NCBI RefSeq assembly: GCF_029543155.1
Contig: NZ_JARQXA010000002.1
Coordinates: 558,001-622,000 of the forward strand
Source of the DNA: Sphingomonas sp. HITSZ_GF
Lineage (GTDB): Bacteria > Pseudomonadota > Alphaproteobacteria > Sphingomonadales > Sphingomonadaceae
Length of the DNA: 64,000 bases
Direction of reading: 5' to 3'
In this document: positions 9,002 to 17,093 of the stretch, in pieces
Position numbering within the stretch: the stretch's first letter is position 1
Layout of the letters: each line of letters begins with the position of its first letter
Notes under the pieces: generated by a model
What the model saw: the letters and a program-made list of their open reading frames with translations, nothing else
Told to the model about the DNA's origin: nothing
The model's database searches: none
Program-made: the position numbers and the translations under genes

Positions 9002-9657
9002 TGGACCTGAAGGACGCGACTCTCGACGAACTCCGCGCGGCGCTGGCGCCGCAGGTGGCGGCCAATGCGGCGTTCGACGGCTGGACCGTGCGCGCCGTCG
9101 ATGCGGCGGCGGATGCGCTTGGCGTCGATCATGACGTCGCCCGTCTCGCCTTCACCGATGGCCCGGTCGCGATGATCGACGCCTGGTTCGCGCATATCGA
9201 CGCCGCGATGCTCGCCCGCTTCGCGCCCGAGCAGCTCGCCGCGATGAAGATCCGCGCCCGCATCACCGCGCTGGTCGAGGCGCGGCTCGAACTGGCGGCA
9301 CCGCACCGCGAGGCGCTGCGCCGCGCGCTGGCGATCCTCGCCATGCCGCAGAATGCCGCGCGCGCCGCCCGGCTCGGCTGGCGCGCCGCCGATGCGATGT
9401 GGCGCGCCGCCGGCGATACCGCGACCGACTACAATCATTACAGCAAGCGCATGACGCTCGGCGCCGTCTATGCCGCGACGATCGCGGTGTTCCTCGATGA
9501 CGAGAGCGAGGGCCATGCCGATACGCGCGCCTTCCTCGCCCGCCGGATCGAGAACATCATGCAGTTCGAGCGCGCCAAGGCGAAGTGGCTGACCCCGCCC
9601 GAGCATCGCTTCAGCCTGTCGCGCTTCATCGGCCGGCTACGCTACCCGGCGGTCTAG
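8998..9657 (+). CDS. COQ9 family ubiquinone biosynthesis protein
   Basis: COQ9 proteins bind lipid and help the hydroxylation steps of ubiquinone synthesis at the membrane. The 219-residue helical protein shows the family segments WFAHIDAAML, RITALVEARLEL, the DAMWRAAGDTATDYNHYSKRM stretch, and a C-terminal segment around the residues IENIMQFERAKAK. Of two adjacent ATG codons, the one at 8998 gives the four-base overlap with the permease gene. A repeat region follows. Confidence 0.88.
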   Translation: MMDLKDATLDELRAALAPQVAANAAFDGWTVRAVDAAADALGVDHDVARLAFTDGPVAMIDAWFAHIDAAMLARFAPEQLAAMKIRARITALVEARLELAAPHREALRRALAILAMPQNAARAARLGWRAADAMWRAAGDTATDYNHYSKRMTLGAVYAATIAVFLDDESEGHADTRAFLARRIENIMQFERAKAKWLTPPEHRFSLSRFIGRLRYPAV

Positions 9658-9678
9658 GCAGGGACTTGCCGGCCATAG

Positions 9679-9784
9679 CCGTCCCCCGGCCTTGTGCCGG
9701 GGTCCACTGCGCCGCACGCAGAGCGCTCTCGCCGCCTGTCCAGGACCTGCCTCCCGGTAGCGCCCGGACAAGTCCGGGGTGACG
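9679..9784. repeat. REP-type palindromic pair between the COQ9 gene and feoA
   Basis: Two hairpins in opposite orientation. The first is CCCCGGC, loop CTTGT, GCCGGGG (9684-9702). The second is CCCGGAC, AA, GTCCGGG (9763-9778). Their outer flanks (CGTCCCCC at 9680 and the complement of GGGGTGACG near 9776) are also similar inverted sequences. The unit occupies most of the 199 bases between the two genes. It may also act as a terminator for the COQ9 transcript. Confidence 0.65.
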
Positions 9785-9840
9785 AATGGGATGATGGAGA
9801 GGCGCGGGAGATATCCCACTGGCGCACCCCGCCCCCAATT

Positions 9841-9859
9841 GATAATGACTCGCATCATG
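9841..9859 (+). promoter_or_regulatory. Candidate Fur-type iron box at the feoA start
   Basis: GATAATGACTCGCATCATG agrees with the classical 19-base Fur box at about 13 of 19 positions. The left half GATAATGA is perfect and the right half is partial. It covers both possible feoA ATG codons (9845 and 9857). Iron-responsive control of feoAB would fit its function. In alphaproteobacteria the regulator may be Fur, Irr or another family member. Confidence 0.5.
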
Positions 9860-10129
9860 AATGCCCCTGCCGCGATTCCCGTGCCCGTTCCGCTTGCCAG
9901 CCTGCCCCGCCACAAGCCCGGCGCCGTTGCCAGCGTCGACTGGAGCAAGCTGAGCGAGCCCGAGGGGCGCCGCCTGCGCGAGCTGGGGCTGGACGAGGGC
10001 GTCGAGGTCGAGCTGCTCCACAAGTCGGGCCTGCTCGGCGGCGGGCCGATCGCCTGCCGCATCGGCCGGATGATCGTGGCGCTGCGCCGCCATGTCGCTG
10101 CGGCGATCCAGGTCAGTCCCGGGGCATGA
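9857..10129 (+). CDS. feoA: FeoA family ferrous iron transport accessory protein
   Basis: Small SH3-like cytoplasmic partner of FeoB. The 90-residue product has the FeoA pattern PLASLPRHKPGAVASV, RLRELGLDEGVEVELLH, then GGGPIACRIGRMIVALRR and a final short helix. The start is uncertain. ATG at 9857 and ATG at 9845 are in frame, but neither has a clear ribosome-binding site and both lie in the candidate iron box. A leaderless message or a start further downstream is possible. The stop overlaps the feoB ATG by four bases. Confidence 0.85.
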   Translation: MNAPAAIPVPVPLASLPRHKPGAVASVDWSKLSEPEGRRLRELGLDEGVEVELLHKSGLLGGGPIACRIGRMIVALRRHVAAAIQVSPGA

Positions 10130-11976
10130 ACGCGGCTCCGCTGGTTGCGCTGGTCGGCAATCCCAATGCCGGCAAGAGCGCGCTGTTCAACGCGCTCACC
10201 GGCGCGCGGCAAAAGGTCGGCAACTATCCCGGCGTCACGGTCGAGCGCCATGCCGGCCGCCTGTCGCTGCCCGATGGCCGGCCGGTCGAACTGCTCGATC
10301 TGCCCGGCACCTACAGCCTCGATCCCTCCTCGCCCGACGAGGCGGTGACGCGCGACGTGCTGTTCGGCAAGCAGGAAGGCGAGCGGCTGCCCGACGGGAT
10401 CATCGTCGTCGTCGATGCCACCAATCTCGACAATCACCTGCGCTTCACGCTCCAGCTGATCGCGCTGGGCCTGCCCGTGGTGGTGGCGCTCAACATGGTC
10501 GACATGGCCGAGCGCGACGGGCTGGTCCTCGATCCGCAGGCGCTCGAGCGCGAGCTCGGCGTGCCGGTGGTCGCCACCGTCGCGGTGCGCAAGCGCGGGC
10601 TCGATGCGCTCAAGGATCGCCTCGCCGAAGTCATCAAGAGCGCCCCCAGGCTGCGCGAAGGCCAGGGCGTCCAGCACGACATCGTCGTCCTCCAGCGCCG
10701 TGCCCGCCAGATCGCCACCGCGGTCACCGTCTCGGAAACCGCGGCGCGCCGCTGGACGCACCGGATCGACGCGATCGTGCTCCATCCGGTCGCCGGGCCG
10801 ATCATCCTGCTCGCGCTGATGTTCCTGATGTTCCAGTCGGTCTTCGCCTGGGCCGAGGCGCCGATGGGCTGGATCGAAGCGGGCATGGCCTGGATCGAAG
10901 GGGTGGTCAGCGGCGCGCTGCCCGACGGATTCGTCCGCGATTTCCTCGTCCAGGGCCTGATTGCCGGCGTCGGCGCGGTCGTCGTCTTCCTGCCGCAGAT
11001 CCTGATCCTGTTCGCCTTCATCCTGGTGCTCGAGGCAACCGGCTACATGGTCCGCGCCGCGATGCTCATGGATCGGGTGATGGCCAGTGTCGGCCTGTCG
11101 GGCCGCGCCTTCATCCCCCTGCTTTCGAGCTTCGCCTGCGCCGTGCCCGGCATCATGGCCACGCGCACCATCGCCGACGAGAAGGACCGGCTCACCACCA
11201 TCCTGATCGCCCCGCTGATGACCTGCTCGGCGCGCCTGCCTGTCTATGCGATCATCATCGGCGCGCTGATCCCCGATCGCGCGATCCTGCCCGGCATCGG
11301 GCTGCAGGGACTGGTGCTGTTCGGCCTCTATCTGCTCGGCATCGTCGGCGCCTTCTGCGCGGCGCTGCTGCTCCGCCGCACCGTGACCAAGGGCGCGACT
11401 TCGGGCTTCATGATGGAGATGCCCAAATACCAGCTGCCGCGCCTCGCCGACGTGCTGCTCGGCCTGTGGCAGCGCGCGCTGATCTTCCTCAAGCGTGCCG
11501 GCACCACCATCGCAGTCACCGTCGCGGTGCTCTGGCTGCTCGCCACCTTCCCCCAGGCGCCTGCCGGGCAGAAGCAGAGCGAATATTCGGTCGCCGGCCG
11601 CATCGCGAGCGGGATCGAAGTCGTGGTCCGGCCGATCGGCTTCAACCACGATATCGCGCTGGCGCTGCTCCCGGCGATGGCGGCACGCGAGGCGGCGGTG
11701 GCGGCGATCGGTACCGTCTATGCGGTCGACAATCCCGAGGATGCCCGCGGCGAGGCGACGATCACCGAGAATCTGCGCGCCCGCTGGACGCTTCCGACTG
11801 CGCTCGCCTTCCTGATGTGGTTCGTCTTCGCGCCGCAATGCATCTCGACGATCGCAGTGACGCGGCGCGAGACCAATGGCTGGAAATGGCCGATGTTCAT
11901 GATCGGCTATCTCTTCGCGCTCGCCTATGTCGCAGCGGGGCTCACCTATTGGGGCGCGGTGGCGCTGGGGCTGTAG
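10126..11976 (+). CDS. feoB: Ferrous iron transporter B
   Basis: Inner-membrane Fe(II) importer with a cytoplasmic G domain. G motifs are GNPNAGKS (about 11-18), DLPGTYSL (G3 region) and NMVD (G4 region). The membrane domain contains the paired gates with the conserved cysteines in SFACAVPGIMATRT, TCSARLPVYA and APQCISTIAVTRRE. At 616 residues it is shorter than the E. coli protein (773) but similar to other alphaproteobacterial FeoB. The start is the ATG at 10126, overlapping feoA. No feoC is visible downstream. Confidence 0.95.
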   Translation: MNAAPLVALVGNPNAGKSALFNALTGARQKVGNYPGVTVERHAGRLSLPDGRPVELLDLPGTYSLDPSSPDEAVTRDVLFGKQEGERLPDGIIVVVDATNLDNHLRFTLQLIALGLPVVVALNMVDMAERDGLVLDPQALERELGVPVVATVAVRKRGLDALKDRLAEVIKSAPRLREGQGVQHDIVVLQRRARQIATAVTVSETAARRWTHRIDAIVLHPVAGPIILLALMFLMFQSVFAWAEAPMGWIEAGMAWIEGVVSGALPDGFVRDFLVQGLIAGVGAVVVFLPQILILFAFILVLEATGYMVRAAMLMDRVMASVGLSGRAFIPLLSSFACAVPGIMATRTIADEKDRLTTILIAPLMTCSARLPVYAIIIGALIPDRAILPGIGLQGLVLFGLYLLGIVGAFCAALLLRRTVTKGATSGFMMEMPKYQLPRLADVLLGLWQRALIFLKRAGTTIAVTVAVLWLLATFPQAPAGQKQSEYSVAGRIASGIEVVVRPIGFNHDIALALLPAMAAREAAVAAIGTVYAVDNPEDARGEATITENLRARWTLPTALAFLMWFVFAPQCISTIAVTRRETNGWKWPMFMIGYLFALAYVAAGLTYWGAVALGL

Positions 11977-12054
11977 CGTACCGACCTCCCCGTTCTATTT
12001 CGTCATGCTGAAACGAGGTCAGGGTGACGGCGGAAGTTGCGCACAGCCGGAGCC

Positions 12055-12228
12055 TCAGTCGCGCTTCGCGTCGTCCAGCGTCTTGGCGATCCGCGCCTTT
12101 TCGGCCGCCTCGGCCTGCTTCTCAGCCTTGGTCTGGCCGAAGCGCGCGCGATTTTCCTGTGCACGAACTGCCTTGTCGGCCTGTGCCTTCGCCTTGCGCG
12201 CCTTGTTCAGGTTGATGATCTCGGCCAT
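12055..12228 (-). CDS. DUF4169 family protein
   Basis: A 57-residue, highly charged, Ala/Lys/Glu-rich helical protein starting [16 protein letters not shown] and containing ANRARFG-like [13 protein letters not shown]. This matches the short alphaproteobacterial DUF4169 family, whose function is unknown to me. The ATG at 12228 fits the family N terminus; a longer frame upstream runs into the ssb region. It is divergent from ssb, with only 42 bases between the two starts. Confidence 0.8.
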   Translation of the reverse strand: MAEIINLNKARKAKAQADKAVRAQENRARFGQTKAEKQAEAAEKARIAKTLDDAKRD

Positions 12229-12270
12229 ATCCTTGGCCAAGGCATCTACAGATTTCGAAGCGGAGTTTCC

Positions 12271-12849
12271 ATGGCGGGCAGCGTCAACAAAGTGATCCTG
12301 GTGGGCAATCTCGGGCGCGACCCCGAGAGCCGCAGCTTCCAGAACGGCGGCAAGGTCGTCGAGCTGCGCATCGCCACGTCCGAAAGCTGGAAGGACCGCA
12401 ACTCGGGCGAGCGCAAGGAAAAGACCGAGTGGCACACGGTCAAGGTCTTCAACGAAGGCCTCGCCAACGTTGCCGAGCGCTATCTGCGCAAGGGCAGCAA
12501 GGTCTATATCGAAGGCGCGCTGACCACCCGCAAGTGGCAGGATCAGCAGGGCCAGGACCGCTATTCGACCGAGATCGTGCTCCAGGGCTTCAACTCGGTG
12601 CTCACCATGCTCGACGGTGCGCCGGCCGGTGGCGGCGGCGCTGGTGGTGGCGGCTTTGGCGGCGGGCGTTCCTCGGGCGGGGACGATTGGGGTGCCGGCG
12701 GCGGCGACGAGTTCGCCGGCCAGTCGTCGAGCCGCGGCGGCGGCAATTTCAACAGCGGCGGCCAGCGCTCGGGTGGTGGCAGCGGTGGCGGCAGCGGCAA
12801 TTTCGGGGGCGGCTTCCCCGACGATCTGGACGACGACGTTCCCTTCTGA
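12271..12849 (+). CDS. ssb: Single-stranded DNA-binding protein
   Basis: Binds single-stranded DNA in replication, recombination and repair. The OB fold spans about 1-112 ([17 protein letters not shown], then [23 protein letters not shown]). A Gly/Ser-rich disordered linker (about 118-180) follows. The acidic tip DDLDDDVPF recruits partner proteins. The ATG at 12271 is preceded by a CGGAG stretch. Length is 192 residues. Complete and typical. Confidence 0.97.
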   Translation: MAGSVNKVILVGNLGRDPESRSFQNGGKVVELRIATSESWKDRNSGERKEKTEWHTVKVFNEGLANVAERYLRKGSKVYIEGALTTRKWQDQQGQDRYSTEIVLQGFNSVLTMLDGAPAGGGGAGGGGFGGGRSSGGDDWGAGGGDEFAGQSSSRGGGNFNSGGQRSGGGSGGGSGNFGGGFPDDLDDDVPF

Positions 12850-12868
12850 TCTCCCCTAAGGAGGCGCG

Positions 12869-13456
12869 ATGGCATGGTTGGCTCTGGCCCTGGCGCTCGC
12901 CGGGGCCCCGCAATCGGTGGAATCGCTCGGCCGCTATGCGGTGCGCGATACCGCCGGCAAGACGCTCTGCACCGTCCGCCTCTCCCAGGTTCCCGATGTC
13001 GGCGGCGAGATCGAGACGCTGTCGGGCTGTGTCGGCGTGCTGGCGCCGCTCCGCGACGCATCGCGCTGGCAGGATGACGATCGCGGCGGCTTCGTCCTTC
13101 GCGATCCGATTCGCAAGACCGTCGCCACCGTCAGCGAGGACGAAGCCGGGCTCACGCTCCATATCGGGGGGCGCAGCTGGGATTTCGTCAAGCTCGATCA
13201 GCCGCCGCCGCTGACGCCAGGCCAGCGCGCCCAGGCCAGCTGGTCGCTGATCAAGGGCGGCAGGACGCTCTGCCATGTGAAGCTTGCCGCCAGGGGCACG
13301 ACGATCGGCCCCGGCTGCCCGGCACCCTTTGCCAAGGGCAGCTGGAGCGCCAGCGAAAAGGGCGTGACGCTGCGGGCCGGAAAGCTGGTTCGTGCGTTCA
13401 ACTGGAGCGACCCGGCCACGCTGGAATCGGGCGCATGGACGTTGCTCCGCGACTGA
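12869..13456 (+). CDS. Putative secreted protein with two AprI/Inh-like inhibitor modules
   Basis: A 195-residue protein with a short hydrophobic N terminus (about 1-13). Two repeats of an Inh-like pattern are visible. The first (about 18-105) has KTLCTVRL, a second cysteine in SGC, then W and VATVS. The second (about 118-190) has RTLCHVKL, GPGCPAPF, W and a final barrel strand. Inh-family proteins inhibit serralysin-type metalloproteases in the periplasm. The assignment rests on pattern only, and no protease gene is adjacent. AAGGAGGCGCG precedes the start. It is followed closely by the lipoprotein gene. Confidence 0.6.
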   Translation: MAWLALALALAGAPQSVESLGRYAVRDTAGKTLCTVRLSQVPDVGGEIETLSGCVGVLAPLRDASRWQDDDRGGFVLRDPIRKTVATVSEDEAGLTLHIGGRSWDFVKLDQPPPLTPGQRAQASWSLIKGGRTLCHVKLAARGTTIGPGCPAPFAKGSWSASEKGVTLRAGKLVRAFNWSDPATLESGAWTLLRD

Positions 13457-13463
13457 GGGGAAG

Positions 13464-13901
13464 ATGATGCGCGCTGCCGGACTATCGATATTGCTGCTGG
13501 TCACGGCCTGTGGCGGGCCGAAGACGACCAGCGATCCCGCCGCGCAGAACGTGATCGAGGCAACTTCGAAGGGCACGCCGGCCGCAGTCGCCGCCGGCAC
13601 CTGCAACGACAAGCCGGACTGGGTGCCGATCTACAAGGAAGCCAAGATCATCAGCTGCACCGGCGGCGATGTCTCGGTCACCGGCAGGCGCAGCGGCACG
13701 GTGATCTACACCGATTTCGCCTCGCCCTCGAGCGTGCTCACCTGGTCGAAGCAGCAGGCGATGGCGCTGGGCCTGTCGCTCAGCATCGAGGACGGCAAGT
13801 CGTTCAGCGCCAGCCAGAGCAACCAGCGCACGCTGCGGGTGATGGCCGAATCGGGCACCGCGGTCACCAACGTCACGGTGAACTGGGGCATGGCCAACTA
13901 G
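13464..13901 (+). CDS. Putative lipoprotein of unknown function
   Basis: A 145-residue protein with a short signal peptide ending in LLVTAC (Cys about 16), consistent with lipidation. The mature part is Thr/Ser/Ala-rich, with cysteines in GTCNDKP and IISCTGG that could pair, then a mixed strand/helix region. The start is the first of two adjacent ATG codons, preceded by GGGGAAG. It begins 7 bases after the Inh-like gene, so the two are probably cotranscribed. Function unknown. Confidence 0.7.
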   Translation: MMRAAGLSILLLVTACGGPKTTSDPAAQNVIEATSKGTPAAVAAGTCNDKPDWVPIYKEAKIISCTGGDVSVTGRRSGTVIYTDFASPSSVLTWSKQQAMALGLSLSIEDGKSFSASQSNQRTLRVMAESGTAVTNVTVNWGMAN

Positions 13902-13907
13902 CGCTTT

Positions 13908-13947
13908 CCTCTCCCTCTACTCTCCGGGGAGAGCGCCGGGGGGAGGG
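13908..13947. terminator. Imperfect palindrome between convergent genes
   Basis: A perfect core CTCTCC, GG, GGAGAG (13920-13933) lies inside a wider imperfect palindrome of CCTCTCCC and GGGGGAGGGG. It sits between the stop codons of the lipoprotein gene and the pirin gene, where it could end both transcripts. It lacks a clear T run. It may be another short repeat family. Confidence 0.4.
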
Positions 13948-13959
13948 GCAGTATGTGGC

Positions 13960-14814
13960 CTAGGCCTCGACGATCTCCGCCACGCCGAACTTGCCGGCCT
14001 GGTAATCGTAGAAGGCCTGGCGGATCTCGGCCTCGCTGTTCATCACGAAAGGGCCGTGCGCCACGATCGGCTCGTCGATCGGCGCGGCATGGCCGAACAG
14101 GAACAGCGCGGGCTCGGTCGCAGTGATCGTCACCTGCGCGCCCGGCGTCAGTTCGGCGAGGTGGAAATGCGGCACGGCGGTGCCTTCCACGTGGAACATG
14201 CCGCGCGCGCCATAAAGGAACACGTCGCGGCCCGCGAGCCCGTCAAAGGTCACGCTGCCGCCTGCGTCGATCTCCACCCAGCTTAGGAACACGCCGGTCA
14301 GCGAATCGACCACGCCGCGGGTGCCGCCGAAGTCGCCCGATATCAGGTGGACGGTGGCGCCGTCGGCGGTGACGCCGGGGATCGCCCCGGCCTGCGCGCC
14401 GACATAGCGCGGCGCGGTCATCTTCAGCCGGGCAGGCAGGTTGATCCAGAGCTGGAGGATTTCCATCGGCCCGCCGTCGCGCTTGAAGTCGGCGGGCGAG
14501 ACCTCGGCATGGACGATGCCGCTGCCCGCGGTCATCCACTGGATGCCGCCGGCGCGGATGATGCTGGCATGGCCGGCGCTGTCGGTGTGCGCCAGCTCGC
14601 CTTCGAGGATGAAGGTCACCGTCTCGAAGCCGCGATGCGGATGCGGGCCGAACGGCAGCCCGCGATTGTTCGGCGGATAGGTCTGCGGGCCGTGATGGTT
14701 GAGGAACAGGAAGGCGCCGACATGGCCGATCGCCGGCCCGGGCAGCGGCCGCCGGGTGACGAGATCGCCGATATCGTCGCGAAAGGCCGGATGGAGCCGC
14801 TTCACCGTCCGCAT
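13960..14814 (-). CDS. Pirin family protein
   Basis: Bicupin protein of 284 residues. The N-terminal cupin has the metal ligands in FGPHPHRGFETVTFILEGELAHTDSAG and the HAEV segment, as in pirins with quercetinase activity; the real substrate is unknown. The C-terminal cupin region (about 170-270) is degenerate, as usual in this family. The ATG at 14814 lies 5 bases after the metW stop with a GGAG-type site, so it is the last gene of a metX-GNAT-metW-pirin transcript. Confidence 0.88.
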   Translation of the reverse strand: MRTVKRLHPAFRDDIGDLVTRRPLPGPAIGHVGAFLFLNHHGPQTYPPNNRGLPFGPHPHRGFETVTFILEGELAHTDSAGHASIIRAGGIQWMTAGSGIVHAEVSPADFKRDGGPMEILQLWINLPARLKMTAPRYVGAQAGAIPGVTADGATVHLISGDFGGTRGVVDSLTGVFLSWVEIDAGGSVTFDGLAGRDVFLYGARGMFHVEGTAVPHFHLAELTPGAQVTITATEPALFLFGHAAPIDEPIVAHGPFVMNSEAEIRQAFYDYQAGKFGVAEIVEA

Positions 14815-14818
14815 CGTC

Positions 14819-15406
14819 TCATCTCCGCAGCAGGAACACCGCATGCTCCGCAAACAGGTTCGCCATCGCCGATCCGCAGCGTTGGTCGCCCGACAGGAAC
14901 CAGCTGCCCTCGATCGTGATCCCGCGCTCGCGCACCAGCGCGCGGAAATCGTCGACGGTGACATGGTGGATGTTGGGCGTGGCGTACCAGGCGATCGGCA
15001 GCAGCCGCGTCACCGGCATCCGCCCGCCGAACAGCAGTGAGGCCCGCACCCGCCAATGCGCGAAATTGGGGAAGGAGACGAAGGCGTGCTTGCCGATGCG
15101 CAGCAGGTTCTCCAGCACCAGATCGGGGTGGCGGGTGGTCTGCAGCGTCTGGCTGAGGATGGCATAGTCGAAGCTGCCATCGGGATAGTCGCCCAGATCG
15201 GTATCGGCGTCGCCCTGCACCACCGAGAGCCCGCGCCCCACCGCCGCGGCGACATCGCCCGCATCGAGCTCGAGCCCGCGCGCATCGACCTGGCGGGTGT
15301 CACGCAGCGCCGCCATCAGCGCGCCATCGCCGCAGCCCACGTCGAGCACGCGGCTGCCCGGCGCGACATTGGCGGCGATCACCGCAAGGTCCGGGCGCAG
15401 CGTCAT
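14819..15406 (-). CDS. metW: Methionine biosynthesis protein MetW
   Basis: Methyltransferase-fold protein of 195 residues with the SAM-binding motif VLDVGCGDGALM near 20-31. Downstream family signatures include SQTLQTTRHPDLVLENLLRIG and FPNFAHWRVR. MetW is found next to MetX and is thought to support homoserine acylation; its precise role is debated. The ATG overlaps the stop of the upstream GNAT gene by four bases. Confidence 0.93.
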   Translation of the reverse strand: MTLRPDLAVIAANVAPGSRVLDVGCGDGALMAALRDTRQVDARGLELDAGDVAAAVGRGLSVVQGDADTDLGDYPDGSFDYAILSQTLQTTRHPDLVLENLLRIGKHAFVSFPNFAHWRVRASLLFGGRMPVTRLLPIAWYATPNIHHVTVDDFRALVRERGITIEGSWFLSGDQRCGSAMANLFAEHAVFLLRR

Positions 15407-15840
15407 CGCGTGTAGAGGTCCACCTCGTGGCGCTCCATGCAGCGCTCGGGATGCGGGATCTGCGTCCAGCCGAGCTTGGCGTAGAGCGGCTGCATGTCGC
15501 GGGTGAACAGCAGCCAGCGCCGCAGGCCGGTCAGCTCCGGATGCGCCTGCACCGCCTCGAGCATCTGCATCGCCACGCCCTTGCCGCGGTGCGCCGGCAG
15601 CACGAACACGTCGGCGAGATAGGCGAAGGTCGCATGATCGGTGATCAGCCGGGCGAAGCCCACCTGCTCGTCCTTGCCTTCCTCGTCCTTGGCGAAGACC
15701 GCGGCGCAGAAGCTGTTCCGGATCGAGGTCTCGACGATGTGCCGCGGGATGCCCTTGGCCCAATAGGATCCGCTCAGGAACGCATGGATCAGGTCGATGT
15801 CGAGCTCGGCCTTGTCGAACGAGATGCGATAGTCGTTCAT
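15403..15840 (-). CDS. GNAT family N-acetyltransferase
   Basis: A 145-residue protein with the GNAT acetyl-CoA-binding region [20 protein letters not shown] (about 78-97). It has the earlier strand pair [18 protein letters not shown] and a C-terminal YAKLGW segment. The substrate is unknown. It overlaps metX upstream and metW downstream by four bases each, so it is embedded in the methionine operon, where metX and metW are normally adjacent. Confidence 0.88.
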   Translation of the reverse strand: MNDYRISFDKAELDIDLIHAFLSGSYWAKGIPRHIVETSIRNSFCAAVFAKDEEGKDEQVGFARLITDHATFAYLADVFVLPAHRGKGVAMQMLEAVQAHPELTGLRRWLLFTRDMQPLYAKLGWTQIPHPERCMERHEVDLYTR

Positions 15841-16958
15841 GGCTTGCCCGCCTCCAGGAAGCCGCCCACCACCCGGTCGAGTTCGGGGCTCTCGAGCAGG
15901 AAGGCGTCATGGCCGAAAGGCGATTTCAGCTCGACGAAGCTCGCGCGTGCGCCGGCCGCGTTGAGCGCGTGGACGATCGTCCGCGATTCGCCCGTCGGGT
16001 AGAGCCAGTCGGTGTCGAAGCTCACCACGCAGAAGCGCGTGTCCTTGCCCTTGAAGGCGTCCGCCAGCAGCCCGCCATGCTCCTCGGCCAGGTCGAAATA
16101 GTCGAGCGCCCGGGTGATGTAGAGATAGGAGTTGGCGTCGAACCGGTCGACGAAGGCCAGTCCCTGGTGGCGCAGATAGCTTTCGACCTGGAAGTCGGCA
16201 TCGAAGCCGAAGGTCTTGCTCTCCCGGCTCTGCAGCTTGCGCCCGAACTTGGCGGTGAGCCCGGCTTCGGAGAGATAGGTGATGTGCGCAGCCATCCGCG
16301 CCACGGCGAGGCCGGCGACGGGCGGGTCGTTCGATTCGTAATAGTCGCCGCCGTTCCACTTGGGGTCGGCCATCACCGCCTGGCGGCCGACTTCGTGGAA
16401 GGCGATGTTCTGCGCCGAATGCCGCGCCGCGCTGGCGATGACGACCGCGGCGGAAACGCGCTCGGGAAAGGTGGCCGCCCAGCTCAGCGCCTGCATCCCG
16501 CCCATCGATCCGCCGATGACCGCATAGAGCTTCTCGACGCCGAGATGGTCGAGCAGCATCGCCTGGGCGCGCACCATGTCGCGGATGGTGATCACCGGGA
16601 AGCTCATGCCCCAGGGCTTGCCCGTCGCCGGGTTGATCGTCGCCGGCCCCGAACTGCCGAGGCAGGAGCCCAGCACGTTGGAGCAGATCACGAAATAGCG
16701 ATCGGTATCGATCGGCTTGCCCGGTCCGACCATCCGCGCCCACCAGCCCGGCTTGCCGGTGCGCGGGTGGCTGGAGGCGACATGCTGGTCGCCGGTCAGC
16801 GCGTGGCACACCAGGATCGCGTTGCCGCCATCGGGGGCGAGCGTGCCATAGGTCTCGTAGCCGATGTCGACCGGCGACAGCAGCACGCCGCCGTCGAGGC
16901 GCAGCGGCCCCGGCAGCGTCACCGAACGGCCAGTGCCAAAGCGCGGATCGACGGACAT
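15837..16958 (-). CDS. metX: Homoserine O-acetyltransferase (or O-succinyltransferase) MetX
   Basis: Alpha/beta-hydrolase enzyme that activates homoserine at the start of methionine synthesis. The nucleophile elbow is GGSMGG (near 155). The catalytic Asp is probably in [11 protein letters not shown] and the His in PFGHDAFL. Other signatures are [10 protein letters not shown] and [12 protein letters not shown]. The ATG at 16958 gives 373 residues, normal; an ATG at 16997 would add 13 residues not typical of the family. Acyl donor preference cannot be read with confidence. A long palindrome lies just upstream. Confidence 0.94.
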   Translation of the reverse strand: MSVDPRFGTGRSVTLPGPLRLDGGVLLSPVDIGYETYGTLAPDGGNAILVCHALTGDQHVASSHPRTGKPGWWARMVGPGKPIDTDRYFVICSNVLGSCLGSSGPATINPATGKPWGMSFPVITIRDMVRAQAMLLDHLGVEKLYAVIGGSMGGMQALSWAATFPERVSAAVVIASAARHSAQNIAFHEVGRQAVMADPKWNGGDYYESNDPPVAGLAVARMAAHITYLSEAGLTAKFGRKLQSRESKTFGFDADFQVESYLRHQGLAFVDRFDANSYLYITRALDYFDLAEEHGGLLADAFKGKDTRFCVVSFDTDWLYPTGESRTIVHALNAAGARASFVELKSPFGHDAFLLESPELDRVVGGFLEAGKP

Positions 16959-17007
16959 ATCCGGCTCGTTACGGGCTGTGCCGCATCGGTGCAACACAGC
17001 TGTATAG

Positions 17008-17090
17008 CTGTTCCCCGGCGAAAGCCGGGGCCCAGGGTTTCTCTTCCGTGTCGCTTTTGGCCCTGGGCCCCGGCTTTCGCCGGGGAACAG
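17008..17090. repeat. 30-bp perfect inverted repeat (paired REP palindromes) between the amine oxidase gene and metX
   Basis: Arms at 17008-17037 and 17061-17090 are perfectly complementary over 30 bases, around a 23-base centre. Each arm contains the smaller hairpin CCCCGGC, GAAA, GCCGGGG. The same unit, with the same centre length, occurs at 46681-46757. It begins 3 bases after the amine oxidase stop and could end that transcript before metX. Confidence 0.9.
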
Positions 17091-17093
17091 GAA

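Noticed and set aside
9637..11838. A 733-codon open frame antisense to feoA and feoB.
   Set aside because: Composition is Asp/Gln/Arg/His-rich low complexity, and feoB on the other strand is unambiguous.
16959..17007. A possible SAM riboswitch before metX.
   Set aside because: The leader is too short after the palindrome and shows no conserved SAM riboswitch pattern; only a small AGCT-type palindrome is visible.
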